64,000 nucleotides of DNA from Nitrospinaceae bacterium (lineage in GTDB: Bacteria > Nitrospinota > Nitrospinia > Nitrospinales > VA-1). The stretch covers positions 124,001-188,000 of the forward strand of contig JAJDAY010000017.1 in assembly GCA_029261655.1 (NCBI GenBank). Direction: 5' to 3'. Below, in pieces: positions 1 to 9,297 of the stretch. The notes under the pieces were generated by a model. It was not told where the DNA came from. It worked only from the letters and a program-made list of their open reading frames with translations, and searched no databases. The translations under genes and the position numbers were made by a program. Within the stretch, counting starts at the first letter, position 1; each line of letters starts with the position of its first letter.

Positions 1-195
1 AAATATCTTGAGAGCGCCATTGAGCATGGATTTATCCTGGAAGGGGAAAACCCGAAAGACGCACGCTCCAAGTTGGTGTCCCTGTCAGAGGATATGCGCG
101 CGAGGCTGGATGTGTTTTTTGATCTGGCGGTCGGAGAAGTGAAAGCGGCGCATCAAAAAATGGAGGTATCTGATTTTCCCGTGGAAGCGTCCTGA
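1..195 (+). CDS. MarR-like transcriptional regulator, C-terminal fragment
   Basis: An open frame runs from the window edge to a TGA at 193-195 and encodes 64 residues with no start in view. The segment reads like the end of a MarR-type winged-helix protein: a wing-region phrase (GFILEGENPKDARSKLVSLS) followed by an amphipathic helix (EDMRARLDVFFDLAVGEV) of the kind that forms the MarR dimer interface. The hydrophobic and basic pattern supports a regulator, but only the last third is visible, so the family call is tentative. It is convergent with the oxidoreductase that ends at 220, separated by 24 bp. Confidence 0.5.
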   Translation, partial: KYLESAIEHGFILEGENPKDARSKLVSLSEDMRARLDVFFDLAVGEVKAAHQKMEVSDFPVEAS

Positions 196-219
196 TCCCT
201 CCTCTTTAGGCTCGCATCT

Positions 220-1302
220 TTAGGTTGTCTTCTGGTTCTGTGCAAATAAAGCACCTGTCCTGGTTTTTAAAAACAAATCCAGCGGTATCTCTTCCTGTTT
301 CAAAAACCCCTGGGCTAAAAGATCGCCTTCAGAAACCATTTCCAGCACCGCGCACACGGAGGCCGATGTGGTCCACGAAATAGCTTTCCATACTCCTCCC
401 GCAATTTCTTTGGGGAAATAACTGCGCACCCATTCTTCGCGGCGCAGGTGGCCCTCCTTCAGACCCTCGACGGCGGCATGGACGTACACCACATCGTCGT
501 TCACCGGAGGTTTGGCGTTCACCAGAATTTCACCCGCCAAATCGCGCCTTTCTTTCATAAAAAGTTCGTTGAAGAAAAATCGCATTAACTGGCAATGTCC
601 GGGATAGCGGATGGTTTTGTAATTGAGATGCCGGACTCTGTTATCGAAGGTCTCGCACATGGTGCCCAACCCGCCCGATGTGGCAAAGGCCTCCAATTGA
701 ACTCCGTCAATGACGATGGTCTCCAGGCCCTCCATCGACGGAATTTTTGCTCGTTTCCCCTCCTTGATAACTTCGCAGTCATTTAAGTATTCGTTGACCA
801 CCCCCTGAGCGGACCAGTTGAAGGCGTAGCCCAGCATGCCGCGAGGGTGTTGAGGCAAGGCCCCGACACGCAATTCAATACTGCGCAGAGTCTCAAAGGA
901 TTTTGTCAAATCCGCGCCAACGATTCCCACAAAACCCGGCGCTAAACCACACTGCGGTGCCATGACGCCTTTAGCGGTCTTGGCAAGTTTTCTGATTTCT
1001 CTGGTGGTTGAAACATCTTCTGTCAGGTCAAAATAGTGGCATCCCGCCCGGTGAGCGGATCTGGCCACTGAAAGATTCAAATGCCAAGGAAGGCAGGTCA
1101 CCACCGCCTGATGGTTTTCCAGATGCCTTTCGACAACCTCTTTGTCCTCCACATTGCCAACAATGGAATCAAAGGGAAGGTCAGAGTGAGCTTCGCGGTC
1201 CAACCCGGTCACCTGGTATCCCTGATCGTTTAGAAGATGAGCTACGAGCGCGCCGACTTTCCCCAGACCGATCACCAGAACCGAATGGATCTTTTTCTGC
1301 AT
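220..1302 (-). CDS. Saccharopine dehydrogenase-like NAD(P)-dependent oxidoreductase
   Basis: A 360-residue protein with an N-terminal Rossmann fold: GLGKVG at residues 12-17 after a hydrophobic strand, and an acidic residue (D35) at the end of strand 2. The phrases VVTCLPWHLNLSVARSAHRA and CHYFDLTEDV are typical of the saccharopine dehydrogenase / lysine 6-dehydrogenase / carboxynorspermidine synthase superfamily. Length fits lysine 6-dehydrogenase and LYS9-type enzymes (about 350-400 residues). The substrate cannot be told from sequence: lysine-epsilon dehydrogenation, saccharopine, or a polyamine Schiff base are all possible. It is monocistronic here, convergent with the MarR-like fragment and divergent from the glycan block across a 552-bp gap. 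Confidence 0.75.
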   Translation of the reverse strand: MQKKIHSVLVIGLGKVGALVAHLLNDQGYQVTGLDREAHSDLPFDSIVGNVEDKEVVERHLENHQAVVTCLPWHLNLSVARSAHRAGCHYFDLTEDVSTTREIRKLAKTAKGVMAPQCGLAPGFVGIVGADLTKSFETLRSIELRVGALPQHPRGMLGYAFNWSAQGVVNEYLNDCEVIKEGKRAKIPSMEGLETIVIDGVQLEAFATSGGLGTMCETFDNRVRHLNYKTIRYPGHCQLMRFFFNELFMKERRDLAGEILVNAKPPVNDDVVYVHAAVEGLKEGHLRREEWVRSYFPKEIAGGVWKAISWTTSASVCAVLEMVSEGDLLAQGFLKQEEIPLDLFLKTRTGALFAQNQKTT

Positions 1303-1854
1303 GGGGTCCCTTTCAAAAAAGTGAGTGTTTCTTTTGGGCCTCTCGGATAATAGTAGCCCTAATATTTTCCCGTGACAATAGCCTTAAAAGAGGATCGTCT
1401 CGCTTCAGATTATTCTTTCGGCATCTAAATTTTATTGCCCGTTTAGGCCTTATAATAATTCGGTTTTATCGGGAAAAATTGAGGCATATCGCCTTGCCGT
1501 ATTTTATTCCAATAAGGAACATCAGAGCGCCCATTAGGGCAATTATTTGATCTTAAAGGGGTTGAAAAATGTCTGAAATCATATCGGTGTCGGGATAGCC
1601 TGTTTTGGCATTAAATGTGACATAGAGCACATCTTGTTCGTTGACAATGCCCGAAAAAATACAGATGATGACTCAGTTCACCAGAAAAAATTAATGTTGT
1701 CCAGATCACAAAATTTTGTGACCCAGCGCCTTCTCTTATGGTTTGGGGATTTCATAGGCTGATAGTTATACAAGTTATTGCGGCGTGCCCCTGAAAAGGA
1801 ATAAAACGCCAGCGCTATTTCATTTCAGGTTCACCTGTTTTTAGAGGGAGTATC
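1303..1854. other. Intergenic region between divergent genes
   Basis: 552 bp between the start of the minus-strand oxidoreductase and the plus-strand glycosyltransferase. I see no convincing coding frame; the only long frame crossing it on the plus strand begins inside the oxidoreductase gene. The one clear structure is a perfect 16-bp palindrome at 1706-1721. The stretch is more AT-rich than flanking genes and presumably carries two outward promoters, but I cannot place them confidently. Confidence 0.6.
1706..1721. promoter_or_regulatory. Perfect 16-bp palindrome, candidate operator
   Basis: TCACAAAATTTTGTGA reads identically on both strands and lies about 135 bp upstream of the GTG start at 1855, in the position expected for a regulator site. 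The half-site TCACA/TGTGA resembles CRP/FNR-family half-sites, but in the opposite order to a CRP site, so no factor is assigned. Confidence 0.4.
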
Positions 1855-4365
1855 GTGGTCCGTTTAAAAATCCCGCAGTTGCCGCAAGTACATTCCAGTT
1901 TAATTGAGAAACCTTTTACCCGCCCGGAAGTACGGGGAAAGTTTCTTTTCATCGACGATCAAAAATTCTGGATTCGCGGTGTGACTTATGGAACATTTTG
2001 TCCGCTGGAAGACGGAGCCCAGTTTCCTCCGCCAGAAATGGTCGAGCGGGATTTTGCGGAAATTTCCGCGAATGGAATGAATACGGTTCGCGTTTATACC
2101 GTTCCTCCTATCTGGTTGCTGGATCTTGCCGAAAAGTTTCGCTTGCGGCTCATGGTCGGTTTGCCCTGGGAACAGCACATTGCGTTTCTCGATGATAAAA
2201 AAAGAGTCCGGGATATTGAGGAAAGATTCCGGCAGTCGGTTAAAGATTGCGCTCAGCATCCCGCCATTTTTTGTTACGCCATCGGCAATGAAATTCCGGT
2301 ATCCATTGTCCGCTGGCACGGAAAACACAGGATCGAAAAATTTCTTGAGCGTCTGGTTAAAATCGGCAAAGAAGAAGACCCGCAAGGTTTGTTTACCTAT
2401 GTAAATTTTCCCACCACGGAATACCTGCAGTTGCCGATTCTGGATATCGTTTGTTTTATTGTGTATCTGGAGTCTAAAGAAAATCTAAAGAAATATCTCG
2501 CTCGCCTGCAGAATATCGCGGATGAACGGCCGCTGGTGATGGGGGAAATCGGTTTGGACAGCCAGTCGCACGGAGTGGACGCTCAGGCCGATGGTCTGGA
2601 CTGGCAGGTCAGAACGACTTATGAATCCGGTTGCGCAGGCGCGTTTGTTTTTGCCTGGACCGATGAATGGCATCGGGGGGGCAACTCAATCGAAGATTGG
2701 GATTTTGGTCTGACCACTCGCGACCGCTCGCCAAAGCCCGCTTTGATAAAAGTGCGCCGGGCTTTCGGGGAAATCACTTTTCAGCCGAACCTGAAATGGC
2801 CGCGTTTTTCGGTGGTGGTTTGCAGTTTGAACGGCGCGAATACCATTCGCGACACTCTGGAAGGATTGCAACAACTGGATTATCCCGATTACGAGGTCAT
2901 CGTTGTCAATGATGGCTCTACCGATGCCACTCCCGAGATCGCGGAAAAATTTGATTGCCATTTAATCAGCACAGAAAACCGGGGCCTGAGCAATGCCCGC
3001 AATACGGGAATCGAAGCCGCGACGGGAGAAATCGTCGCTTTCATCGACGACGACGCCTACCCCGATTCGCACTGGCTCAAATATCTCGCTCACATTTTCA
3101 TGACCACGGACTACGTTGGCGTGGGCGGACCCAATATTTCCCCGCCAGGCGACGGCCTGGTTGCCGATTGCGTGGCCAACGCGCCGGGGGGGCCGACTCA
3201 TGTTTTGATTTCGGACCAGGAGGCTGAGCATATACCGGGGTGTAACAAGTCATTCCGCAGGGAAGCGCTTCTGGCCATCGGCGGGTTTGACCCGCGTTAC
3301 CGGGCGGCGGGCGATGACGTGGATGTCTGCTGGCGGATGCAGGAAAGGGGTTGGACCATTGGGTTCACAGCGTCTGCGGTTGTCTGGCATCACAGTAGAA
3401 ATTCGTTGAAGACTTATTGGAAACAGCAGCTGGGTTATGGAAAAGCGGAGGCCCTGCTGGAACAAAAGTGGCCGGAAAAGTATAATTCTGCGGGCCATTT
3501 GCAATGGAAGGGCCGGATTTACAGCAAACGGCTGACGCAACCGGTGACCCTTGGAAAGAGCCGGATTTACCAGGGAGTTTGGGGGACGGCGCTGTTTCAA
3601 TCTCTGTACGAACGGGTTCCGGGAACGCTTTTATCTTTACCGCTGATGCCGGAATGGTATTTCATGATCGCTTTTCTGGCATTGTTTTCTTTCATCGGCA
3701 TCTGGTGGCCGCCGTTGCAATGGGCGTTTCCTTTATTCGGAGTGGCTGTGGTTCTGCCGGTGATTCAGGCAGTGCGCAGCGCAAGAAGGGCGTCTTTTCC
3801 AACCCCACCCAAGTCCGCCTGGGAAACTTTAAAAAAACAAACGATCACCGCGTATCTGCATTTGATCCAACCGCTGGCCCGCTTGACGGGCAGGTTCCGC
3901 CACGGTCTCACTCCCTGGCGAAATCGCGGACTCTCCCAGTTTGTTTTTCCCTGGAGCCGGATCGTGACTCTGTGGAGTGAAACCTGGAAAGCTCCTGAAA
4001 GCAGGCTGGGTGCTCTGGAAAATTATTTGAAAAAACAAAGCACTCCGGTTTTTCGAGGCAACGACTACAACGATTGGGACCTTGAAATCCGCGGCGGTTT
4101 GTGTGGATCGGTGCGCACATTGATGGCCATAGAAGAGCATGGCGATGGCAAACAATTGATCCGATTCCGCGCCTGGCCAAAATGTTGCCCGGTGGTTGTG
4201 ACCATCGCATGCTTGTTTGCCGGGTTGACGGGTTGGGCCGCCTGGGATCAGGCCTGGTTGGCTTTTGGTCTCCTGGGGACAATCACGGTCACCTTGATCG
4301 GTCGTCTGGTTTCAGAATGCGCGTTTGCGACCTCGTCCTTGCTTTCAGCTCTTGAGCAGGATTGA
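1855..4365 (+). CDS. Bifunctional membrane protein: glycoside hydrolase-like TIM barrel fused to GT2 glycosyltransferase
   Basis: An 836-residue fusion. Residues about 20-305 look like a clan-A TIM-barrel glycosidase or mannanase-type domain: NGMNTVRVYTVPP, then AIGNEIP with candidate acid/base E146, and VMGEIGLDS with candidate nucleophile E231. Residues about 315-580 form a GT2 domain: FSVVVCSLNGANTIRDTLEG, the NDGSTD nucleotide-binding loop, the DDDAYPD acidic motif, and GDDVDVCWRMQERGW for the acceptor site. Two or three membrane segments follow (about 603-645) and another hairpin lies at about 780-825. The GTG start is preceded by an AGAGGGAG ribosome site. The gene heads a block with an exporter, a kinase and an LtaS-like enzyme, which suggests synthesis and trimming of an exported glycan. 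The polymer is unknown. Confidence 0.8.
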   Translation: MVRLKIPQLPQVHSSLIEKPFTRPEVRGKFLFIDDQKFWIRGVTYGTFCPLEDGAQFPPPEMVERDFAEISANGMNTVRVYTVPPIWLLDLAEKFRLRLMVGLPWEQHIAFLDDKKRVRDIEERFRQSVKDCAQHPAIFCYAIGNEIPVSIVRWHGKHRIEKFLERLVKIGKEEDPQGLFTYVNFPTTEYLQLPILDIVCFIVYLESKENLKKYLARLQNIADERPLVMGEIGLDSQSHGVDAQADGLDWQVRTTYESGCAGAFVFAWTDEWHRGGNSIEDWDFGLTTRDRSPKPALIKVRRAFGEITFQPNLKWPRFSVVVCSLNGANTIRDTLEGLQQLDYPDYEVIVVNDGSTDATPEIAEKFDCHLISTENRGLSNARNTGIEAATGEIVAFIDDDAYPDSHWLKYLAHIFMTTDYVGVGGPNISPPGDGLVADCVANAPGGPTHVLISDQEAEHIPGCNKSFRREALLAIGGFDPRYRAAGDDVDVCWRMQERGWTIGFTASAVVWHHSRNSLKTYWKQQLGYGKAEALLEQKWPEKYNSAGHLQWKGRIYSKRLTQPVTLGKSRIYQGVWGTALFQSLYERVPGTLLSLPLMPEWYFMIAFLALFSFIGIWWPPLQWAFPLFGVAVVLPVIQAVRSARRASFPTPPKSAWETLKKQTITAYLHLIQPLARLTGRFRHGLTPWRNRGLSQFVFPWSRIVTLWSETWKAPESRLGALENYLKKQSTPVFRGNDYNDWDLEIRGGLCGSVRTLMAIEEHGDGKQLIRFRAWPKCCPVVVTIACLFAGLTGWAAWDQAWLAFGLLGTITVTLIGRLVSECAFATSSLLSALEQD

Positions 4366-4378
4366 AAAGGGGGAACGT

Positions 4379-6181
4379 TTGATAGCCCCTGAAAAAAATT
4401 ACTCCGGGTTCTCTGTATTCCGTCGAGTTCTCAAGGAAGCGCGTTCTTACTGGCCGCATCTGGGCGGAATTTTTCTGCTCGGCCTGCTCGCGGCTCCCCT
4501 CGCGCTTCTTCTTCCAGTGCCTTTAAAAATTGCTGTGGACAGCGTGATCGGCAAGGAACCCCTTCCCGGCGTCATTCAATTTTTCCTGCCCGAATCGATC
4601 TCCCAATCACCCGCGAGCTTTTTAATTCTGGCGGTGGTCCTGCAAATTCTGGTGGTGCTTTTTATACATTTGAATACGGCGGCGACGTATGTGTTTCAAA
4701 CTCACACCGGCGAGCGCATGACCCTGCACTTTCGCGAACGGTTGTTCCGCCATTTGCAACGGCTTTCCTTTATGTTTCATGACAAGCGCGGTACGGCGGA
4801 CTCTATTTATCGCATTCAATACGATGCACCGTCCATTCAGTACATCACCATTTTTGGTGTGATTCCCATTCTCGCATCTCTTGCGATGCTATCGGCGATG
4901 ATTTATGTGACCGCGATGATCGATCGTCAACTGGCTTTCATCGCGCTTGGCGTTTGTCCCCTGCTTTTTATCATGTGTCGGGCTTACAGCTTACGGATGC
5001 GGGCCAAATACATTGATATGAAAGAAATGGAAAGCGGCGTCATGCACATTGTTCAGGAGGTCATGACGAGTGTTCGCGTGGTGAAGGCTTTTGGCCGTGA
5101 AGAAAACGAACGCCAGCGTTTCGTCAAGCACTCCCATAAAACCGTTCGCGCCCGAGTCAAGCTGTCTTTTGCGGAAGGTTTGTTTGGGCTTCTGGTCAAC
5201 CTTGGGATCGCTGTTGGAACCGCTGCTGTCCTTTATGTGGGGGTGGGAAATGTGCGGTCGGGAAATTTGTCGGTGGGGGAGCTTCTCATGGTGCTTGCCT
5301 ATTTGGCCCAATTGTATGTGCCTCTGGAGTCGATCAGCGCACAGGTCGCGAAACTTCAGAATTCACTTGCCAGCGCCCAGCGGGCTTTTGAGCTGGTGGA
5401 TGAAATCCCGGATGTGACCGATAAGCCCGATGCTATTAAGCTCAAACGGGCTAATGGTGAGATTGAAATCCGTAAGGTCTCGTTTGGATATAACAGGGAA
5501 GATCGGGTGCTTGAGGAATTGTCTTTTATCGCGAAGCCTGGGACCCGGGTCGGAATTTTTGGCAAAACGGGTGCTGGAAAAACCACCCTGGTGAGTTTGT
5601 TGACAAGATTCTACGACCCCGACGCCGGTCAGATTTTGCTCGATGGCGTGGATCTTCGCAATTACAAAATCGCGGACCTTCGCAATCAGTTTTCTATTGT
5701 CCTGCAGGAACCTGTATTATTTTCAACGAGTATCGAAGAAAACATTGCCTATGGTCGGCCGGGGGCGAGCAAAAAAGAAATTGAGGAAGCGGCAAAAGCG
5801 GCCAACGCCCATGATTTCATCACCGCGCTTCCTGATGGTTATGACACTCGGGTGGGCGAGCGCGGCATGCGTTTGTCAGGGGGCGAGCGTCAGCGCATTG
5901 CTTTAGCGCGGGCTTTTCTGAAGGACGCACCCATCCTGATCCTGGACGAACCCACAAGCTCCGTGGACATCCACACGGAGGCTGGTATCATGCAGGCGGT
6001 TGAAAGTCTCATGCAGGGCCGCACGACTTTTTTAATCGCCCACCGCTTGAGCACTCTGGAAAACTGCGATGTTTTGCTTGAAATCGAAAAGGGTCGCCAG
6101 GTCAACCAGGGAATAGTTTCAACGGAAAACTTCCAAAATAAAAAGAGTTCTTCGGAAGGGATTCGGCAAGCTCAGTCCTGA
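4379..6181 (+). CDS. ABC exporter, fused permease and ATPase (MsbA-like)
   Basis: A half-transporter with an N-terminal six-helix permease and a C-terminal ATPase domain. Visible motifs are Walker A (GKTGAGKTT), the Q-loop (VLQEPVLFS), the signature LSGGERQRIALARA, Walker B (ILILDEPTSSVD) and the switch histidine (LIAHRLST). The frame is open from a TTG at 4325, which would overlap the preceding gene by 41 bp. The TTG at 4379 is preferred because AAAGGGGGA lies about 7 bp upstream, giving a normal protein of 600 residues. Such transporters flip lipid-linked glycans or lipid A-like substrates and act as homodimers in the inner membrane. Position directly behind the GT2 fusion suggests export of that enzyme's lipid-linked product. 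Confidence 0.88.
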   Translation: MIAPEKNYSGFSVFRRVLKEARSYWPHLGGIFLLGLLAAPLALLLPVPLKIAVDSVIGKEPLPGVIQFFLPESISQSPASFLILAVVLQILVVLFIHLNTAATYVFQTHTGERMTLHFRERLFRHLQRLSFMFHDKRGTADSIYRIQYDAPSIQYITIFGVIPILASLAMLSAMIYVTAMIDRQLAFIALGVCPLLFIMCRAYSLRMRAKYIDMKEMESGVMHIVQEVMTSVRVVKAFGREENERQRFVKHSHKTVRARVKLSFAEGLFGLLVNLGIAVGTAAVLYVGVGNVRSGNLSVGELLMVLAYLAQLYVPLESISAQVAKLQNSLASAQRAFELVDEIPDVTDKPDAIKLKRANGEIEIRKVSFGYNREDRVLEELSFIAKPGTRVGIFGKTGAGKTTLVSLLTRFYDPDAGQILLDGVDLRNYKIADLRNQFSIVLQEPVLFSTSIEENIAYGRPGASKKEIEEAAKAANAHDFITALPDGYDTRVGERGMRLSGGERQRIALARAFLKDAPILILDEPTSSVDIHTEAGIMQAVESLMQGRTTFLIAHRLSTLENCDVLLEIEKGRQVNQGIVSTENFQNKKSSSEGIRQAQS

Positions 6182-6182
6182 T

Positions 6183-7193
6183 ATGAAGAAAGGGAAAATG
6201 GATATCATGGGAGTCCAGCTGTTTGATTTACCTTCTAAAGAAATCCTGATCTCCAAATTGACGGATATTCTAAGTAAAAACGGGATCACAAAATCGCCTG
6301 TGACCGTGATTGATCGCCAGCAAAATATTTACGCCAGTACGTTTCCGAGCGAGATGGTTATTTGCCAATTGGCAGATGGAAAAAAACTTCAACTTTTTTG
6401 CAAATACGGGAGTCTTCAGAAGGACTCTTTCGATCACAAAGGCAATGTGGCCTATGAGGCTTCGGTTTATAGTCATGTGCTGGAACCCCTGCAAATTTCC
6501 ACACCCAGGTATTATGGGAGCGCTCAGGGTGAAACGAACGACTCCACCTGGCTGGTCATAGAGTTTTTACCGGGAGCCGACCGTTTGGAGCATGCTGAAG
6601 ACCCAATGGTTGTTGTCGAGGCGGCCCGCTGGATTGGCCGGTTTCATTCTTTAAATGAATCCAGGACCATCGCGATTCCGGATTTTAAATATTATCAGAA
6701 GGAGTATTTCAGCGGTTGGATTCAGCGAACCCTTCAACTCGCAGGCGACCTGCACGGCAAATACCCCTGGCTTTCGCATCTTTGCCGGAATAGTGAGGAA
6801 ATGTTTGCCGAGCCTTTGGCCGCAGTATTGACGGTGATCCACGGTGAATATTATCCGAATAATATTTTGTTTCAAAAAGAGGAAATTTATCCCGTTGACT
6901 GGGAATCGTCGGCGATCTCGTTTGGGGAAATTGATCTTGCCACATTGACCGATGGATGGGGAGCCTCCGAAGACTGGACAGCGGAGACTTTTCGACAATG
7001 TGTGCTGGAATATCAACATTCAAGGTGGCCGGAGGGGACGCCCGCTGATTTCGATCGGACCTTTCTTCTTGCCCGCTTGTATATTCAATTCCGCTGGTTG
7101 GGGGATAAGAAGGAGTGGACCCGGAAGGAAAGCCAGATCGACTGGCGGTTTCAGGAATTACGTTCGATAGGCGAACAACTGGGAATCCTGTAG
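6183..7193 (+). CDS. APH/ChoK-fold phosphotransferase
   Basis: A 336-residue protein of the aminoglycoside/choline/homoserine kinase fold. The catalytic loop is recognisable as VIHGEYYPNNILF, an HGxxxxxN variant in which E replaces the usual catalytic D, followed by YPVDWESS, which supplies the metal-binding D of the DW(E) motif. An upstream phrase (STWLVIEFLPG) corresponds to the hinge. It starts one base after the ABC exporter stop, so it is probably translated from the same mRNA. The likely job is phosphorylating a small molecule or sugar used by the neighbouring glycan machinery; antibiotic resistance is less likely in this context. The HGE rather than HGD loop is common in spurious relatives and may alter activity. 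Confidence 0.75.
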   Translation: MKKGKMDIMGVQLFDLPSKEILISKLTDILSKNGITKSPVTVIDRQQNIYASTFPSEMVICQLADGKKLQLFCKYGSLQKDSFDHKGNVAYEASVYSHVLEPLQISTPRYYGSAQGETNDSTWLVIEFLPGADRLEHAEDPMVVVEAARWIGRFHSLNESRTIAIPDFKYYQKEYFSGWIQRTLQLAGDLHGKYPWLSHLCRNSEEMFAEPLAAVLTVIHGEYYPNNILFQKEEIYPVDWESSAISFGEIDLATLTDGWGASEDWTAETFRQCVLEYQHSRWPEGTPADFDRTFLLARLYIQFRWLGDKKEWTRKESQIDWRFQELRSIGEQLGIL

Positions 7194-7314
7194 CGCCCGT
7201 CCGTGGCACGGGCCAACTGCCTGGGAAAATGGTTTGATTTTAATCGAGTGCCTGATGGGTTGAACAAACAATGAACCACGCGCTTTTTTTTGAGGGCGCC
7301 TTTAAGTAAGTGTC

Positions 7315-9267
7315 ATGCAGAAAATAAAAAATACTTCACCGCCGCGTTCACTTTTTTGGCCTACGATTTGCCTGGCCATTGCTCTGGTCGTCATCAAAGC
7401 GACGTACGTGAAGCTTTCGAAATCCTGGAATATCTGGGATTGGGACGTGTCATGGAATATATATTTTGACTGGATCTATCTCACCTGGGCGGCTTGCGTT
7501 TCCCAGTCGGATTTACTTTTTGTTCTGGGGGCGGGGTTGATCGGTGAACTGGCTCTTCGTCTGACGTCTTCTAATCGACCGATTTCCCGATCCATCTATT
7601 TTGGTTTTATTTTTTTTGCAGTCGTGTGCGTCATCTATGCGGTCATCGGCAGGCAATTCTTTGCCTATTTTGGCGCGCAGCTCACGTCCAACCTGTTTTC
7701 TTTAGGGACAGGCGATGTGTCAAAACTTCAGTCCTCTATCCTTCCCTATGCGACTCCCTGGGCCTTGACCGCTTTGATTGGAACGCCTGTTCTGTATTTG
7801 TTGAGCATCTGGGGCCTCAACCGTGTTTTCGGCTATGGGTCAAGGCGTTATTACGTTATGTGTGCAACGGGCCTCACAGGAGTGGGTGTCTGGTTTTTTC
7901 TGGGATTTCAATTGAACGACAGCAAGTGGTTTGCCCATCAGGATCGGCACATCGTTGAAAGCCCGCATTGGACCTTTATCAGTTCCGCCCTGCCGGAATT
8001 GATGGGAACAAAACCCCACCTGTTGTCAGTCGAATTTCCGCCTGCGGACATGCTGGATTTCAAGGGTCCGGGGTTGATCGTTAAAGCCTCGACTTTTTCA
8101 GACCCCCTGATGCAAAAGTTAAGGATGCGTCCCATCAAGAACGTTATTTTACTGGTGCTCGAATCGGTGGGTTCGCATTACCTGACCGTCTATGATAAAG
8201 ACTCCCCGGTCACTCCGCGTCTCGCGGCTGAGGCGAAAAACGCCGTTGTTTTTGATAGCTACTACACCCCCGTCGGTTGGACGGCGTTCGCGTTGACTTC
8301 GATTCTGCATGCGACCCCACCTCCGCTCAAACGATACAGTAAGGAAAATTTTCGCCTCAAGAATATTTCCACACCCTCAATCGCCTCGGTATTAAAAGAC
8401 CGGGGGTATCACACGGTTTTTCTGGCATCGGGCGATCCGCAGTGGGCCAACAAGGGGGTTTTCGACAACGGTGATTTTCAGCAGGTTCGTACCGAGCTGG
8501 ATCTGGCTCCCCAAAAACGGAATTCATCCTGGGGCGTCAGGGACAAGTACCTGTTCGATGAAATCCGGCGCTTCCTTAAGGATAACGAGGAGGAGGACAA
8601 ACCCTTTTTCATGGTCGCCTGGACCGATCAGACACATCATCCCTATTCCCTGGGCAGTGCAGAGGAGAACAAGGGCAAGACGGGTCTTGAGCGCTATCAG
8701 TCTATCTTGAATGAAGTCGATGGATACATCGGGGAACTTCTGGCCTATCTTAGAGAAGAGAAAGACGATACGCTGGTGGTCATTACAGGAGATCATGGAG
8801 AAGCCTTCCGCGAGATTCACAAAAATACCGGGCATGGTTTTTCTGTTTACGATGAGGAAGTGAAAGTCCCTCTGATCTTATGGAATCCTAAACTCATTCC
8901 TGAGGGATATCGGGTTTCGACGGTGGGGTCGCATGTGGATCTGGCCCCGACCGTGCTGGACTTATTGGGTCAGCCCGCCCCTGTCGAGTGGCAGGGAAGC
9001 AGTCTTTTCGCGCCTGAACATCCGCCGAGAGCGTATTTCTTCGCCGCCGCCCGTGGGCAATATTTGCTGGGCGTCCGTGAGGACAGATGGAAATACATCG
9101 TCGATGCCCGTCACGAAGAAGAGGAGTTGTACGATTTGGAAATAGACCCCACCGAGCAGGTGAATGTCTCAGCCGATCATCCCGAACGCGCCCTGCGTTT
9201 ACGCCAACGTCTGGCGGCGATGGTCAAAGCCAACGAAGATAAGTATGCGGGGATGTCAATGCGGTGA
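7315..9267 (+). CDS. LtaS-like membrane phosphotransferase (sulfatase superfamily)
   Basis: A 650-residue protein with four or five N-terminal membrane helices (roughly residues 13-32, 60-80, 92-115, 143-165, 178-198), then an extracytoplasmic alkaline-phosphatase/sulfatase-type domain. Metal and nucleophile positions can be read: E283 in VLESVG, T323 in GWTAF, and D493-H494 in TGDHGEAF, followed by H in TGHGFSVYDEEV. The nucleophile position holds threonine and not the Cys/Ser of formylglycine sulfatases. This matches the lipoteichoic-acid synthase / phosphoethanolamine transferase class, which transfer phospho-head groups from lipids. It therefore probably decorates a surface glycan with a phosphorylated alcohol. 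The gene follows the kinase by 121 bp and ends at a strong terminator. Confidence 0.8.
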   Translation: MQKIKNTSPPRSLFWPTICLAIALVVIKATYVKLSKSWNIWDWDVSWNIYFDWIYLTWAACVSQSDLLFVLGAGLIGELALRLTSSNRPISRSIYFGFIFFAVVCVIYAVIGRQFFAYFGAQLTSNLFSLGTGDVSKLQSSILPYATPWALTALIGTPVLYLLSIWGLNRVFGYGSRRYYVMCATGLTGVGVWFFLGFQLNDSKWFAHQDRHIVESPHWTFISSALPELMGTKPHLLSVEFPPADMLDFKGPGLIVKASTFSDPLMQKLRMRPIKNVILLVLESVGSHYLTVYDKDSPVTPRLAAEAKNAVVFDSYYTPVGWTAFALTSILHATPPPLKRYSKENFRLKNISTPSIASVLKDRGYHTVFLASGDPQWANKGVFDNGDFQQVRTELDLAPQKRNSSWGVRDKYLFDEIRRFLKDNEEEDKPFFMVAWTDQTHHPYSLGSAEENKGKTGLERYQSILNEVDGYIGELLAYLREEKDDTLVVITGDHGEAFREIHKNTGHGFSVYDEEVKVPLILWNPKLIPEGYRVSTVGSHVDLAPTVLDLLGQPAPVEWQGSSLFAPEHPPRAYFFAAARGQYLLGVREDRWKYIVDARHEEEELYDLEIDPTEQVNVSADHPERALRLRQRLAAMVKANEDKYAGMSMR

Positions 9268-9297
9268 AGGGGGACCGCTGGAAAGCGATCTTAAGAC

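Noticed and set aside
1008-1550. A 180-codon plus-strand frame beginning inside the oxidoreductase gene
   Set aside because: Its composition is not protein-like (Pro, Arg, Ser rich), it has no ribosome site and it opposes a well-supported gene.
1600-1620. TTGGCATTAAATGTGAC, considered as a sigma-54 promoter
   Set aside because: The -12 GC is absent (GA instead).
7195-7213. GCCCGT/ACGGGC hairpin after the APH-fold kinase, considered as a terminator
   Set aside because: There is no T run after the stem, and the LtaS-like gene follows on the same strand, so read-through is likely.
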